A DNA stretch of 64,000 nt from Thalassotalea agarivorans. GTDB lineage: Bacteria; Pseudomonadota; Gammaproteobacteria; Enterobacterales; Alteromonadaceae. The stretch covers positions 2,294,001 through 2,358,000 of the forward strand of contig NZ_AP027363.1 in assembly GCF_030295955.1 (NCBI RefSeq). Reading direction: 5' to 3'. Below the pieces are notes generated by a model. That model was not told the origin of the DNA and searched no databases. It worked only from the letters and a program-made list of their open reading frames with translations. Below, piece by piece: positions 9,428 through 19,419 of this stretch; position 1 is the stretch's first letter; each line of letters opens with the position of its first letter. A program made the position numbers and the translations under genes.

Positions 9428-10842
9428 TACTTGCCTCCAACCTGCGCCGTTGAACTGGTGTATTGTGCGCTACTAAAGTTATTGCTAGCTTGCTTTTCGC
9501 TTGGGTCGGCTGCGAAAAAATAGTTAATTCGAGCCACTGTTTTTAATGCATCAATATCTATTTTTAAGGCGGAAATTCTGGCATTTAACTCGGCAATTCT
9601 TGCACGAACCACTTCGGCAAAGTCGCCATCATCATTGGTGTAGGCAGTTAAAGAAGCTTCCGCTTGATCGTGTGTTTGTTTGAGCAATTGGTCTTGATAT
9701 ATCGTTTGCCTTTGGGACAACCTTTGCAGCTGCCTAAGCTCTTTTTCAATCGTACTTATCATGCGTTTTGTGACGATTAACTTTTCAGTTTTAATCGCTT
9801 CTGATTCAGCGACAGATGCAGCAACTTGCTTGTCTTGCCTGTTTTCAGTAAACAGCGGAATATCAAAGGTCACGCCAATCGAAAACAGGTCCGAACGACT
9901 ATCGCCAGTCGGCATATCATCGCGATAAGCATAGCTGGCATTGACGCCCCATTGTGGGCCATATTGCTGTTCAGCAAGCTCTACCCCTTTTTGCATCGCT
10001 TTGTACTTGGCGTCGATAGCGCGAAGCGCTGGATGCTTAGCAAGCTCTCGTGCTAAGGCATTTCTCGAATAGTTTGAACGTTCAAGTACACTTGGGTTAG
10101 CTAGTTGAATTGTCGGCAATTGGTTAGCGACAGAAAAATCCATCGGGCTAGCATCAAAATCAAAAGGCTGATCAAGCTTTTGCGCGTCGTAGGTATGCAG
10201 CCATTCATTTAACTGAGCGTGTGTTGATTCCAACAATTGTTGCTGCATAGCAAGACGCTCTTCTAACTTTACAAGCTCTAGCTGTGCGCGAATCACATCT
10301 TGTTGTCTAACTCTGCCAACTACATTGGAATAGTTTGCTTCAGCAATTTCCACCATTTGTTCAAACAGCGCTCTATCTTGCTCAATTAGCGCGATGATTT
10401 GTTGCGCTAAGTAAGCATCTAACCACAACTGTGCAACATCTCGTTTTACTTGAGCCTTTCTATCTTCGCGCAATAGCGGATAGGCCGTTGATTCTATTTG
10501 CAATTGTTCCTGTTTGATCGCCAACGAGTCTCCTCTTGGAAACATTTGCGTAATACCTACCTTGAACTGGCTCATTGCCTCTTGGTCAAAATTCCATGTG
10601 TCAGTTGGCATATTCAGCAGGCCTATCGATACAGTAGGATCAGGCAACGTGCTAGACACCTTACTTCTATTTTCAATCGCTTGTTGTCGTAACTTATTAC
10701 CATGCAACCATGGGTCATTAAAAAGTGCGACATCTATCGCATGCTCTAGCGATAATGCTTTTTGATGTTGAAGTTCGGTCGCATGAACGCCAAACGGCAG
10801 AAACAGTGAGACTACTGCAAGTTTTAAGTATGTATTGATCAT
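9427..10842 (-). CDS. cusC: CusC-type outer-membrane channel (TolC family)
   Basis: 471 residues with a signal peptide (about 1-21) and the long alpha-helical repeats of TolC-family outer-membrane efflux proteins. Blocks such as NDPWLHGNKLRQQA, FRVGITQMFPRGDSL-like text and RARIAELNARI are shared almost unchanged with the transposon-borne CusC at 31823-33238. It forms the outer-membrane exit duct for the CusBA pump. The start ATG at 10842 has a strong GGGGGCA ribosome-binding site, identical in type to the one before the second copy's DUF411 gene. It lies 102 bp downstream of the His/Met-rich gene and is probably in the same transcript. Confidence 0.93.
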   Translation of the reverse strand: MINTYLKLAVVSLFLPFGVHATELQHQKALSLEHAIDVALFNDPWLHGNKLRQQAIENRSKVSSTLPDPTVSIGLLNMPTDTWNFDQEAMSQFKVGITQMFPRGDSLAIKQEQLQIESTAYPLLREDRKAQVKRDVAQLWLDAYLAQQIIALIEQDRALFEQMVEIAEANYSNVVGRVRQQDVIRAQLELVKLEERLAMQQQLLESTHAQLNEWLHTYDAQKLDQPFDFDASPMDFSVANQLPTIQLANPSVLERSNYSRNALARELAKHPALRAIDAKYKAMQKGVELAEQQYGPQWGVNASYAYRDDMPTGDSRSDLFSIGVTFDIPLFTENRQDKQVAASVAESEAIKTEKLIVTKRMISTIEKELRQLQRLSQRQTIYQDQLLKQTHDQAEASLTAYTNDDGDFAEVVRARIAELNARISALKIDIDALKTVARINYFFAADPSEKQASNNFSSAQYTSSTAQVGGK

Positions 10843-10944
10843 CTTTGCCCCCAGACAATGCTGGCAGTTTCTTTAACGCATACGCGCTATGTTGATTAAG
10901 AAAATAAGTGGTTGTGCGTAAATTTCAGACGCACTGATGCTAGG

Positions 10945-11355
10945 TTAGGCAAAAATCGGTGGACGATATAACGAGGTGTAGATTGAAGTTGTGTGATTAA
11001 CTGATGGAGAAAATACGGCTTCGCTTAGACGCGCTAAATAGGCTGTTTTTGGCTCTGAGCCAACCATGCTGATATTCATGCACGCCGCCACGGGACAAGC
11101 ACAATCAGCACCACAACAATCTTCATGACTATTTTGGCTGTTGTTACTCATAGTGCCGTGATTCATGGTACTGTGATCCATCATGCTATGATCCATATCA
11201 GCATGACCCATAGCGCTGTGATCCATATTTTGGTGCGACTGATGAGATGATTCACTCGACATATCGCAAGACATAGCAGTAAACGCCAAGGCTTGCCCAA
11301 CAAAGGCAACCAACATAGCGACAACTATAAATGCGTTTAATGTGCGTTTAATCAT
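10945..11355 (-). CDS. His/Met-rich exported copper-binding protein (CopL-like)
   Basis: 136 residues. A signal peptide (about 1-24) is followed by a low-complexity stretch of repeated MDHS, MNHG and MDHSMM units (about residues 38-75), then a Cys cluster (ECCGADCACP, residues about 80-95) and a conserved tail ending SLYRPPIFA. Met, His and Cys density strongly suggests copper binding in the periplasm. The family name CopL-like is from memory of Xanthomonas-type proteins with a similar layout; I am not sure of it. It heads the chromosomal cus operon. A paralogue with the same Cys cluster and tail heads the transposon cus operon (33857-34249). Likely a copper buffer or regulatory peptide. Confidence 0.75.
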   Translation of the reverse strand: MIKRTLNAFIVVAMLVAFVGQALAFTAMSCDMSSESSHQSHQNMDHSAMGHADMDHSMMDHSTMNHGTMSNNSQNSHEDCCGADCACPVAACMNISMVGSEPKTAYLARLSEAVFSPSVNHTTSIYTSLYRPPIFA

Positions 11356-11663
11356 AAAAGTCTCATCAATAGATCACCGTAAGGGTAAGGCAAATTATTA
11401 AAAATGTAAATCTTTCAACACCTAAAACCGTGTTTGCTATGGCTGCTAGCAACGTTTACAAATACAATGATTATTTGGCAAACAACAGTTGTTAAAAATT
11501 TTCCATGTCTCTTGCTGTTGAATGCGGCCTATGTCCATTTTACGTACACGGCACCTTTAAACTCATTGATAAACATAATTTTTTTTCGTTCTCCATATTT
11601 AATCCACATTTAATTGTTAACTTGCGAGCGTGGGAGATATCCCCGATGTGCGGAGAACAATAA
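11356..11663. other. Divergent intergenic region between the cus operon and the giant surface protein
   Basis: 308 bp with no coding potential that I trust. It must hold the promoter of the leftward copper operon and that of the rightward giant gene. I found no convincing CusR/CopR box, MerR-type 19-bp spacer or Zur box. A GGAG ribosome-binding site lies 9 bases before the ATG at 11664. Confidence 0.5.
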
Positions 11664-14600
11664 ATGAACAAGAAAACTATCTTAAGCAGTATGTTTTTGG
11701 CAACAGGTGTCATGCCATATGCTGCGCTGGGGGAAACTTCCTTACCAGCACAAGTTTTCAACGTAGATGAAAACACGAAAGTTAACACGACGATAGGCAC
11801 CATTCGTTTCCTTGATGGCGTATCAGACAAAACGGTACGTTTAGAAGTAGGAACAACGGATATAAAAAACTGGACGACTAACGGTGAAGCGTTTGAGCCT
11901 ATCGCATTTAAATCGACGTTTGCCCAGGCTCCTATTGTGTTTGGTCAGATTCAATCAAATAGTGATTATCAAGTTGAATATGAAGTAAACACCTATTCAT
12001 ATTCAGGCGTAACCAGCAAAAACAATAATCAATTGCTGATGCGTCATCGTTTAGACAATGTAACTGCCCTAGGTTTTGACGCAGTACTTGAGTCTGAATT
12101 AGACAAAAAAGGCACCAGCGTTATCCAAAGCTTCCTTAATACTGGTGAAGGCGAAACACTAGGTTGGATAGCATTTGCTGAGCCTATTTCTGCTATATTG
12201 AATGACAAGCCTATTGAGGTAGCAAGTACAGGCATTGCTGTTACGCATAACACATATGGTCATGCGTTTAGCGCACCTTTCACAGATACTCCGAATATTT
12301 TGACATCCTTATCAACGTATAACGGCACTTCTCAAAGTGGCGTCGCGATTGATGAAATAAACGCAAATAGAGTAAAACTTCATATTGATAACCTCGACGA
12401 TGATACGCATGTTGCTGAAAACGTGAACGTATTTGCGTTGCAAGGTACTGGATTATTGTTTACTGAGACTATGGCGATTGTTGGTGAAACAGGCGTGGTC
12501 ACAGTTGAAGATACAGGTAAAGATAATCCATTCACGATCAATTTTTCAAAATCTTATAATAACCCGGTCGTCTTCGTGCAGGCGGTTGGTAAAGACAAAG
12601 ACATTTATGATGCAGCAGTGCGCTTAAACTTCGTTGCACCTATGATGCTTGAGGCCTATTTGCATTCAGATAACGAAAGCGTTGTGCCAAAAAGCTTTGG
12701 CGAGTTTGACCTTCATTACCAAGTTTTTGAAGCTGGCCGTTGGGATATCCCTCTTGAGCATTACAGTTATGAAATTGTTGCTGGCAACGATGCAAGTGTA
12801 TTCTCAATCGACGCAGTTAAAGGTGACATTAAAGTTGCAGATCAAACACAATTAGACTTCGAACTAGGCAACAACCAATACACACTAACGATTCGTGTAA
12901 CCGACGGTGCGGGTAACCATTATGATACACCTGTGACCATTAACGTGAATGACATTAACGATTCACTCAACAACAATGCGCAATCTATCGATGGTTTAAG
13001 TGCTGATGAGTGGACAGGTTGGGCAGTTGCACCTGCTGGTGACGTAAACGGTGATGGTTTCGACGATATAATTGTTGGTTCTCCCAAAGCTGATCTGCTG
13101 GCAAATGATGGTTCTTATGTTTTAGAAGATAACGGAGCGGCATACGTTCTATTCAGTGATGCTACAGGTACTTTCCCGTCATTAACTGAAGTTCGAGGTG
13201 GAACTAGAGGTTTCGGCATCATGGGGGCGGCCTCTGGCGATAACGCAGGTTTTGCTGTTGCCGGTGGTGTAGACATAAACGGTGACGGTTTATCAGACGT
13301 TGTAGTAGGTGCGCCATATTCAAGTATAAATGGGGCGAGCTCAGGTTCTACCTACGTTGTGTTTGGTAAAACTGATACTAACTACGTTCCTTTATCATAT
13401 TTAAATGACGGTGACAGCGACGACGGTTTCGCGATACACGGTGCATACGAGGACGACCTAGCTGGTGGTTCTTTAGTCGTTGGCGACGTTAATGGTGACG
13501 GTCTTGGTGACATCATTATTGGTGAAACGGTTACTCGCTACCTAGCAGGTACTGGTGTATTTGCATTAAGAGACCTGTTAGAAGACGCATCTCCAGATCC
13601 AAACCTCGCCTATGTTGTTTACGGTAAAACAAACACTGACGTGGTTCAGCTAGCAAATGTTGCTACCGACTACAACGAACAAGGTTTTGCTATAACTCGC
13701 CCTAGCCGCAAGCTATTTAGCGATTGGCAATACGGTGCCCAGGTGCTTCCAACAGGTGACTTTAATAGTGACGGTTTGACAGACTTTATTGTTAGCCATG
13801 GTTTGTACGTTGATTTTTCAGGTACAAGTTACGTGGTGTATGGTCGTATTGGTGGCGAAGCGGTTAAATACAACAGCATTAAATCAGCTGGCAATGGTAT
13901 CAAAATTGTCCCTGAGGGAAGCGGTAATTATGGCTTTGACTTCGGTGCATCAACGTTAGATGCACTTCCTTCATTTACCACGTCTCACGTAGGCGATGTA
14001 AACGCTGATGGTGTCGACGATATCGCATTATTACTGACAGATACTGGATGTTGTTCTGCCATTGACCATCCTCGTGCGTATATTTTATTTGGTGGCGTAA
14101 ACGTTGCCGATGAAATTAACCTAGCCGACATTGCTGATGGCAACGGAGGCTTTGTTATTCACAACGATGCGTCAAATATCGATCATCATCAATTACAAGT
14201 TATCTTGGGATCAATTGGTGGTGCCGGTGACCTAAATGGTGATGGTTTTGACGACATCATTATTGGCGACCCGTTTGCTGAAGGTAACAAAGGTCGTGTA
14301 TATGCCGTTTATGGCCGTAAAGGTACCGACCCAGTTTATTTAAGCGAAATTATTGAAACCAGCCAAGGCTTTTACTCTGAAGGTAACGGTGGTGAGCAGC
14401 TAGGTCAGTTCATTGCTAGTGCCGGTGACATAAACGGCGACGGTATAAAAGACATTCAATTTGGTACGCCATCTTCAAACAAAAATAACCTAAACAATAC
14501 AGGTGCTGTCTATGTGCTTAATGGTGATGGCAACCTAATCTCACTTTGGGGTACTGATGGTAATGATTCGATCACTGGGTCTTCTGCAGCTGACAATATA

Positions 14601-17600
14601 GCTACAGGTACCGGTGATGATGTTATTCTCACCAATGGTGGTGCAGATGCGGTTTATGCTGGCCCTGGTGAGGATACCATTTACATATCAGACAACGACT
14701 TTACCCGCATTGACGGTGGTGGTAATACCGATACGCTAGTGTTTGAGGGTTCTGGCATTAATCTTAACCTTGCTGCTGAGGCGTCTCGCGTTCGTAACGT
14801 TGAAGTGTTTGATATACGTGGTTCGGGTGCAAACTCCATTACGCTTAACAAGAGTGTGAGCAGCAACTCAAACTTACGCATTTTAGGTGATGACAATGAC
14901 TATGTAGGTGCAGCGAACAACCAATGGGTTGATTCAGGCGCGACGCAGGTTATCGACAATATAACCTACAAAGTGTTTACTGCAGGCTCTGCCACTATGT
15001 TAGTGCAAGAAGCAGTGACGATTAGTGTTAACAATGCACCGACCATTGAAAGCCAAGTGTTTACGGTAAGTGAATCAGCAGCAAGTGGCACTGCAATTGG
15101 AACTATTGCAGCCGATCCAAACGATGTCGGCGACTTTGTGACGTTCCAAATATTAAGTGGAAATTCTGATGGCGACCTAGTGCTTGATACACAAACAGGT
15201 GTATTAACGATAAGTGACTCAATTTCCCGTTTAGACTTTGAGCATACCTCAACTTATTCGTTAGAAGTGATTGTTTATGACCAATACAACGTAACGGATA
15301 GCGCAACGGTTACCGTCAATGTATTGGACATGGATGCCATAACTGTCAGCTTCGACGGCGATGTCAGTGGTGAAGGCAGTTATTGGGGCGAAAACACCGT
15401 ACTTGAGTTATTGGGTATGAGTTCTCCTGACTGGGCGTCTACAGAAACGAAAATGACTTGGACCCTGCCTGATGAAGATTCAGGAGCGGCCACATGGCCA
15501 GCTTTTAGAGTGCAATCTGGCGGTAAAATTCACTATGTTGGCGGTTTAGATGTATTCGGTGGTTGGGTTGAAGCCGATATTCCATTAACGATGGACTTGA
15601 AATACCCGGATGAAATCCAAGTTGGTCAACCTGTCAACTTAACAACCTTGTTTAAGGTTGATCAGAACGCAAACTTTATGGCGTCTTCTCCAGGTGTGGA
15701 AATTTCTGCAGAGTTAATTGTTGAAGACTTCTTTATGAGTTTCGAATCAGAAGTTTTCCCCAATATGAACGACACAACAGAAATCGATTACGGTTCTGTG
15801 TCGAAAAGTGTTGGCGCAGAATCGTCAGGTGTTTATGGGGATAACTGTGCTAATGCGCTTAATCGAGCCGATTGTTACAAGTTAGACGATAATACTGAAG
15901 TATTTGATTTAACTAGAGCATTAACCGACGATGAAATTACTGCGCTTATTACAAACAATTTCTATGAACTGTCGTTAGCAACAACAATCGCGCAAGCCAG
16001 AGAAATTAGCACAAACATCACCTACGATACTAGCATGGTGAACGGTGTGTATCAGGTTGATGTTGTTTATGCGCATGTTGGTGCGACTGATGGTATCGAA
16101 ATAATCAGCGACGATATTTCAGATCCAACCGCAACAATCTACTCGTTCATTCCAGCGAATAGAACCAATCAAGAGATCTCACTATTCATTAAAAACCTGA
16201 CGCGTGAAACCTTGGCCGGTGATGTAGAACCTAAGGCAAGAAAAGCCATTGAAAAAGCCATCAAGTTAGAAGTAGACAAATTACGCTTCCTTGCAGGGCA
16301 CGATTTAGTGGATTGGGTTGCGGAAGAAATCTACTGGGGTAAAAATTGGACGAAATGGCATGCCAAAGCAGGTATGGAAGCCGTTGAAGGTTCAACGGAT
16401 ACCTGTATTGAAGATTACTTTGCGCCAGTAGGTGATGACTTATATCGTAGCTACAAGTTCAGTACCTTAGATACGTTTGTTAGCTTCACATTCGACTTAT
16501 ATCAAGACTTTGAATTGAATGTTGAATCTACGGCAATTCTTGTGTTGGAAGATGGTACAGAAATCTACTTCGATCCTGAAGAAGACATTAATTTTACGCC
16601 AGAACTAGCGCATGATGTAAACAATGACGGTATGATCGACGCCGTATTAACCGTCAACGCTGAATCGAACTTTGTGAACAAGAGTAAAATGGCAAGTTCA
16701 CTGAAAATGCCGTTCAAGTTCTTAGAGTTTGAATATAACGTGCAAGAAGCGGTTTGTACTGCAGCCAATATTTACGTAAAAGGTAATCAAGGTGCAATAT
16801 TCGAAAAGGGTTCTTATGGTCCGTTAATGGATACAGAGTATGTTGTACCATTTAGAGAAACTGATTTTGGTGGTTCAACAAAAATCACGTTAGCACAAAA
16901 CACCTATACAACGCAGTTGTCTTTCGATTTGTGTAACCAAGGTGGTGTGTGTGGTGAACCGGTATTGTCATACAAAAACAACCCGCCAACGGCGTCTGAT
17001 ATCACGATAGCAGGTGATTACATTGGCAAGTCGACAGTGACTGCAACGTACGCCTATAGCGATCCAGAAGATGATATTGAAGAGTCATCAAATTACCAGT
17101 GGTACCGCTCTGCAACGGGCAGTGACACAGACGCACAAGTTATCGGCGATGAAGTGTATGAGTCGTATACCTTATCAACTGAAGATGTTGATAGCTATGT
17201 TGCATTTTGTGTAACGCCTTACGATGGTACGGATTATGGCAATCCAGCGTGTTCTGAATGGGCATACGTTGAAAGTCCATATTCACAAGACTTGTCGATA
17301 AAAAGTGGCTTTGGCAATGCGATTGTCTTTGATGGCACAGATCAAAGCATGGTTCAAACCATGAACACTGGCTTCAATCCAAACAGTTCGTATACGATGG
17401 AAGCTTGGGTGAAAGTTGATGCGCTAAACGTTGACGACAAGTCTAATATCGTGACGTTTACTCAGGGTGAAAATACATCCAAAGCAGCGATTAGGGTGCT
17501 ATCTGACGGTCGCATACGTATCAAGGCGACAAATACCACGTTTATATCAACGGAAACTGTTAGTGTTGGTCAATGGCAGCATTACGCCATAAGTTATGAT

Positions 17601-18848
17601 CAACCGACTCAGCAGTTATCGGTTTACCTAGATGGTGAATTGATCATCTCAGCTGTGGATGCGGCGGATACAAGTGACGTTTACTTTGTCTGGGCGTCAG
17701 GTAATGACGGTATAAGCAAAAAGCTCTACGGCCAAATTGATGAAATTCGAATTTGGAATCAAGCGTTATCTCAAGAAACGATTGCAGCGAATCGTACATT
17801 AGGCGTGTCATTAAACGATGCAAGCTTAGTGTCTTACTACAACTTCGATACACTTGTTAATGGTGAATTAGAAGACTTAACGGGTGCAAGCGAAATGGTA
17901 TTGGTAAACGCGCCAACACTTGAAAAGCACAACGCGCACATGACGCTTGATGGTAATGGCGATTATATCAATTTGGGTGACCCGTCCGACGGTTCTCTAG
18001 ATTTTGCTGGTGAGAATTTTACTATTCAAGCTTGGATTTATTTAGCGCCTGGTTCAAACGGTACCAAACGTATGATAGCGACTAAGAAGATTGGTGGTGC
18101 GGCAGGATATAAAGGTTGGACTTTTAGTATAAATGGTTCAAACCGATTAGAATATCACCATGATGCTGCTAATAACGGTGTAAAAACATACAGCGCAGGA
18201 TCATTTAAGACAGGTCGTTGGTATCATGTCGCGGTTGTTGCGGACTGGGATCGTGGCAAGATAGCCTTGTATGTTGATGGTAGTGAAGTTTCTGGTTCAG
18301 GTAACGGCCTAGGCACGAAACGTAATATGAGCAATCATGCACCAATGAGAATAGGCGCTTACAGTGTCGATCAATATGCTTCATCTTCAGGAACGTATTT
18401 TGAAGGAAATATAGATGATTTTGCGGTATGGACACGAGCATTGTCTGCAGACGAAATCAAAGCGTGTAAAGACGAAATGGTACTGGGCTGTGAACAAGAT
18501 CTATTGTTGTATTACGATTTCGAACTAGAAACCCGTAAGAACAAGGCAACAGATAGACATAACGGCTCTATCTTTGGCGCAATAACCGTTGAAAATGGCA
18601 TTAACTTATCATTCGAAACAGGTCACAACGAAACCTTCACTGGTGTATTGCCAATTGGTGAGGGTGTTGAATTTAATATTGTCGACATGCCAAGCAATGG
18701 TGAACTAGTGTTCAGCCATTATACAGGTGAATTCACATACACACCTGACGGTGATAACACGATTACGACGGATTCATTCACGTATATTGTTTATACTGCT
18801 GATGATAGAGAAAGCCTTAAAAAAGTGGTCACAATTAACCGCCAATAA
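11664..18848 (+). CDS. Giant secreted/surface mosaic protein: H-type lectin, FG-GAP propeller, cadherin and LamG domains
   Basis: 2394 residues with a signal peptide (about 1-23). Domains in order, positions approximate: H-type-lectin-like (59-172) and a related module (256-342); cadherin-like (353-432) ending VNDIND; seven FG-GAP calcium repeats (441-956), each with a DxNxDGxxD core, as in an integrin-alpha-type beta-propeller; an RTX-like Gly/Asp stretch (960-1010); a second cadherin-like domain (1123-1226); a unique middle section with several Cys (about 1300-1770); an Ig-like domain (1776-1869); two LamG/concanavalin-like domains (1880-2072 and 2090-2286); and a final VCBS-like strand domain. 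Many modules are Ca2+-dependent, pointing to adhesion or glycan binding outside the cell. No sorting signal or type I secretion tail is obvious. Exact ligand unknown. Confidence 0.9.
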   Translation: MNKKTILSSMFLATGVMPYAALGETSLPAQVFNVDENTKVNTTIGTIRFLDGVSDKTVRLEVGTTDIKNWTTNGEAFEPIAFKSTFAQAPIVFGQIQSNSDYQVEYEVNTYSYSGVTSKNNNQLLMRHRLDNVTALGFDAVLESELDKKGTSVIQSFLNTGEGETLGWIAFAEPISAILNDKPIEVASTGIAVTHNTYGHAFSAPFTDTPNILTSLSTYNGTSQSGVAIDEINANRVKLHIDNLDDDTHVAENVNVFALQGTGLLFTETMAIVGETGVVTVEDTGKDNPFTINFSKSYNNPVVFVQAVGKDKDIYDAAVRLNFVAPMMLEAYLHSDNESVVPKSFGEFDLHYQVFEAGRWDIPLEHYSYEIVAGNDASVFSIDAVKGDIKVADQTQLDFELGNNQYTLTIRVTDGAGNHYDTPVTINVNDINDSLNNNAQSIDGLSADEWTGWAVAPAGDVNGDGFDDIIVGSPKADLLANDGSYVLEDNGAAYVLFSDATGTFPSLTEVRGGTRGFGIMGAASGDNAGFAVAGGVDINGDGLSDVVVGAPYSSINGASSGSTYVVFGKTDTNYVPLSYLNDGDSDDGFAIHGAYEDDLAGGSLVVGDVNGDGLGDIIIGETVTRYLAGTGVFALRDLLEDASPDPNLAYVVYGKTNTDVVQLANVATDYNEQGFAITRPSRKLFSDWQYGAQVLPTGDFNSDGLTDFIVSHGLYVDFSGTSYVVYGRIGGEAVKYNSIKSAGNGIKIVPEGSGNYGFDFGASTLDALPSFTTSHVGDVNADGVDDIALLLTDTGCCSAIDHPRAYILFGGVNVADEINLADIADGNGGFVIHNDASNIDHHQLQVILGSIGGAGDLNGDGFDDIIIGDPFAEGNKGRVYAVYGRKGTDPVYLSEIIETSQGFYSEGNGGEQLGQFIASAGDINGDGIKDIQFGTPSSNKNNLNNTGAVYVLNGDGNLISLWGTDGNDSITGSSAADNIATGTGDDVILTNGGADAVYAGPGEDTIYISDNDFTRIDGGGNTDTLVFEGSGINLNLAAEASRVRNVEVFDIRGSGANSITLNKSVSSNSNLRILGDDNDYVGAANNQWVDSGATQVIDNITYKVFTAGSATMLVQEAVTISVNNAPTIESQVFTVSESAASGTAIGTIAADPNDVGDFVTFQILSGNSDGDLVLDTQTGVLTISDSISRLDFEHTSTYSLEVIVYDQYNVTDSATVTVNVLDMDAITVSFDGDVSGEGSYWGENTVLELLGMSSPDWASTETKMTWTLPDEDSGAATWPAFRVQSGGKIHYVGGLDVFGGWVEADIPLTMDLKYPDEIQVGQPVNLTTLFKVDQNANFMASSPGVEISAELIVEDFFMSFESEVFPNMNDTTEIDYGSVSKSVGAESSGVYGDNCANALNRADCYKLDDNTEVFDLTRALTDDEITALITNNFYELSLATTIAQAREISTNITYDTSMVNGVYQVDVVYAHVGATDGIEIISDDISDPTATIYSFIPANRTNQEISLFIKNLTRETLAGDVEPKARKAIEKAIKLEVDKLRFLAGHDLVDWVAEEIYWGKNWTKWHAKAGMEAVEGSTDTCIEDYFAPVGDDLYRSYKFSTLDTFVSFTFDLYQDFELNVESTAILVLEDGTEIYFDPEEDINFTPELAHDVNNDGMIDAVLTVNAESNFVNKSKMASSLKMPFKFLEFEYNVQEAVCTAANIYVKGNQGAIFEKGSYGPLMDTEYVVPFRETDFGGSTKITLAQNTYTTQLSFDLCNQGGVCGEPVLSYKNNPPTASDITIAGDYIGKSTVTATYAYSDPEDDIEESSNYQWYRSATGSDTDAQVIGDEVYESYTLSTEDVDSYVAFCVTPYDGTDYGNPACSEWAYVESPYSQDLSIKSGFGNAIVFDGTDQSMVQTMNTGFNPNSSYTMEAWVKVDALNVDDKSNIVTFTQGENTSKAAIRVLSDGRIRIKATNTTFISTETVSVGQWQHYAISYDQPTQQLSVYLDGELIISAVDAADTSDVYFVWASGNDGISKKLYGQIDEIRIWNQALSQETIAANRTLGVSLNDASLVSYYNFDTLVNGELEDLTGASEMVLVNAPTLEKHNAHMTLDGNGDYINLGDPSDGSLDFAGENFTIQAWIYLAPGSNGTKRMIATKKIGGAAGYKGWTFSINGSNRLEYHHDAANNGVKTYSAGSFKTGRWYHVAVVADWDRGKIALYVDGSEVSGSGNGLGTKRNMSNHAPMRIGAYSVDQYASSSGTYFEGNIDDFAVWTRALSADEIKACKDEMVLGCEQDLLLYYDFELETRKNKATDRHNGSIFGAITVENGINLSFETGHNETFTGVLPIGEGVEFNIVDMPSNGELVFSHYTGEFTYTPDGDNTITTDSFTYIVYTADDRESLKKVVTINRQ

Positions 18849-18863
18849 TGGTTAATGAGAAAT

Positions 18864-18892
18864 AAAAAAAGCAGCCTTAGTGCTGCTTTTTT
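18864..18892 (+). terminator. Rho-independent terminator of the giant surface protein gene
   Basis: Stem GCAGC (18871-18875), loop CTTAGT, stem GCTGC (18882-18886), followed by six T. Flanking A and T runs extend the stem. It starts 22 bp after the stop codon at 18848. Confidence 0.9.
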
Positions 18893-19177
18893 ATTGCATA
18901 GTGATAAATAACGAAAAGCTTATTAAGCATCAACAATAAAGTGCTAAGTGAACCGATATATACCCACTCTTTAGGGTTAAAGCGTCAAGGGAAATTCAAT
19001 GTCTCTAAAAACCAAAAATTGTAGCTAGAACAGAAATTAGTATGAACTTTCATGCAAATTTTATCGATGTTTTGCATCCATCGGTTGATACCACAACTCA
19101 TAGCTACCTTTCATGTAAGAACTTCAAACTGTCTATCAAAACTTTGAGTTCAACTATGAACGGAAGTGCACAGCCAT

Positions 19178-19205
19178 AAAAAAAGCGAGCCTGATAGCTC
19201 GCTTT
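19178..19205 (-). terminator. Original gcvP terminator, now separated from gcvP by the transposon
   Basis: Read on the minus strand: AAAGCGAGC (19205-19197), a 6-base loop, then GCTCGCTTT (19190-19182) and further T residues. The 9-bp stem with a T run has the right polarity for a gene transcribed leftward, but the nearest leftward gene on this side of the transposon end is now inside the element. If the transposon and one TATGC copy are removed, this hairpin falls about 40 bases after the gcvP stop codon. Confidence 0.85.
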
Positions 19206-19240
19206 CTTATCTATACAGCTTAGGGCATATCGCCAATAGC

Positions 19241-19245
19241 TATGC
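19241..19245. repeat. Left target-site duplication TATGC of the Tn7-like element
   Basis: The five bases TATGC directly precede the left terminal TGTCA. The same five bases directly follow the right terminus (50234-50238). Five-base target duplications are the rule for Tn7 family insertions. Confidence 0.93.
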
Positions 19246-19373
19246 TGTCAGATTCGAATAAAGTTTGCAACTTAAGAGCATTGTTTTAAAAGGAATTAAT
19301 ACAAAAAGCAAGTTTGAAACTAAACAACTAAAACCCTACTTTTGAACGTTAGAGTTAAAATAAAGTTTGAAAC
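19246..19373 (+). repeat. Left end of the Tn7-like transposon with three TnsB-type sites
   Basis: The terminus TGTCA is at 19246-19250. Three direct repeats of AAGTTTGAAAC follow at 19261-19271 (one mismatch, GCAAC), 19310-19320 and 19363-19373. Each is preceded by an A/T-rich block, consensus about AATAAAGTTTGAAACT. The spacing of about 50 bp resembles the separated TnsB sites of the Tn7 left end. A weaker relative (CTTTTGAACGTT) lies near 19340. Confidence 0.9.
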
Positions 19374-19419
19374 TCCTATTTTTTAAATAACTAGCGCTAT
19401 TGTTATGTTGGTTACAAGT

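Noticed and set aside
19178-19240. Small RNA ending at the 19182-19205 hairpin on the plus strand
   Set aside because: The hairpin is better explained as the old gcvP terminator on the minus strand, at the right distance once the transposon is removed.
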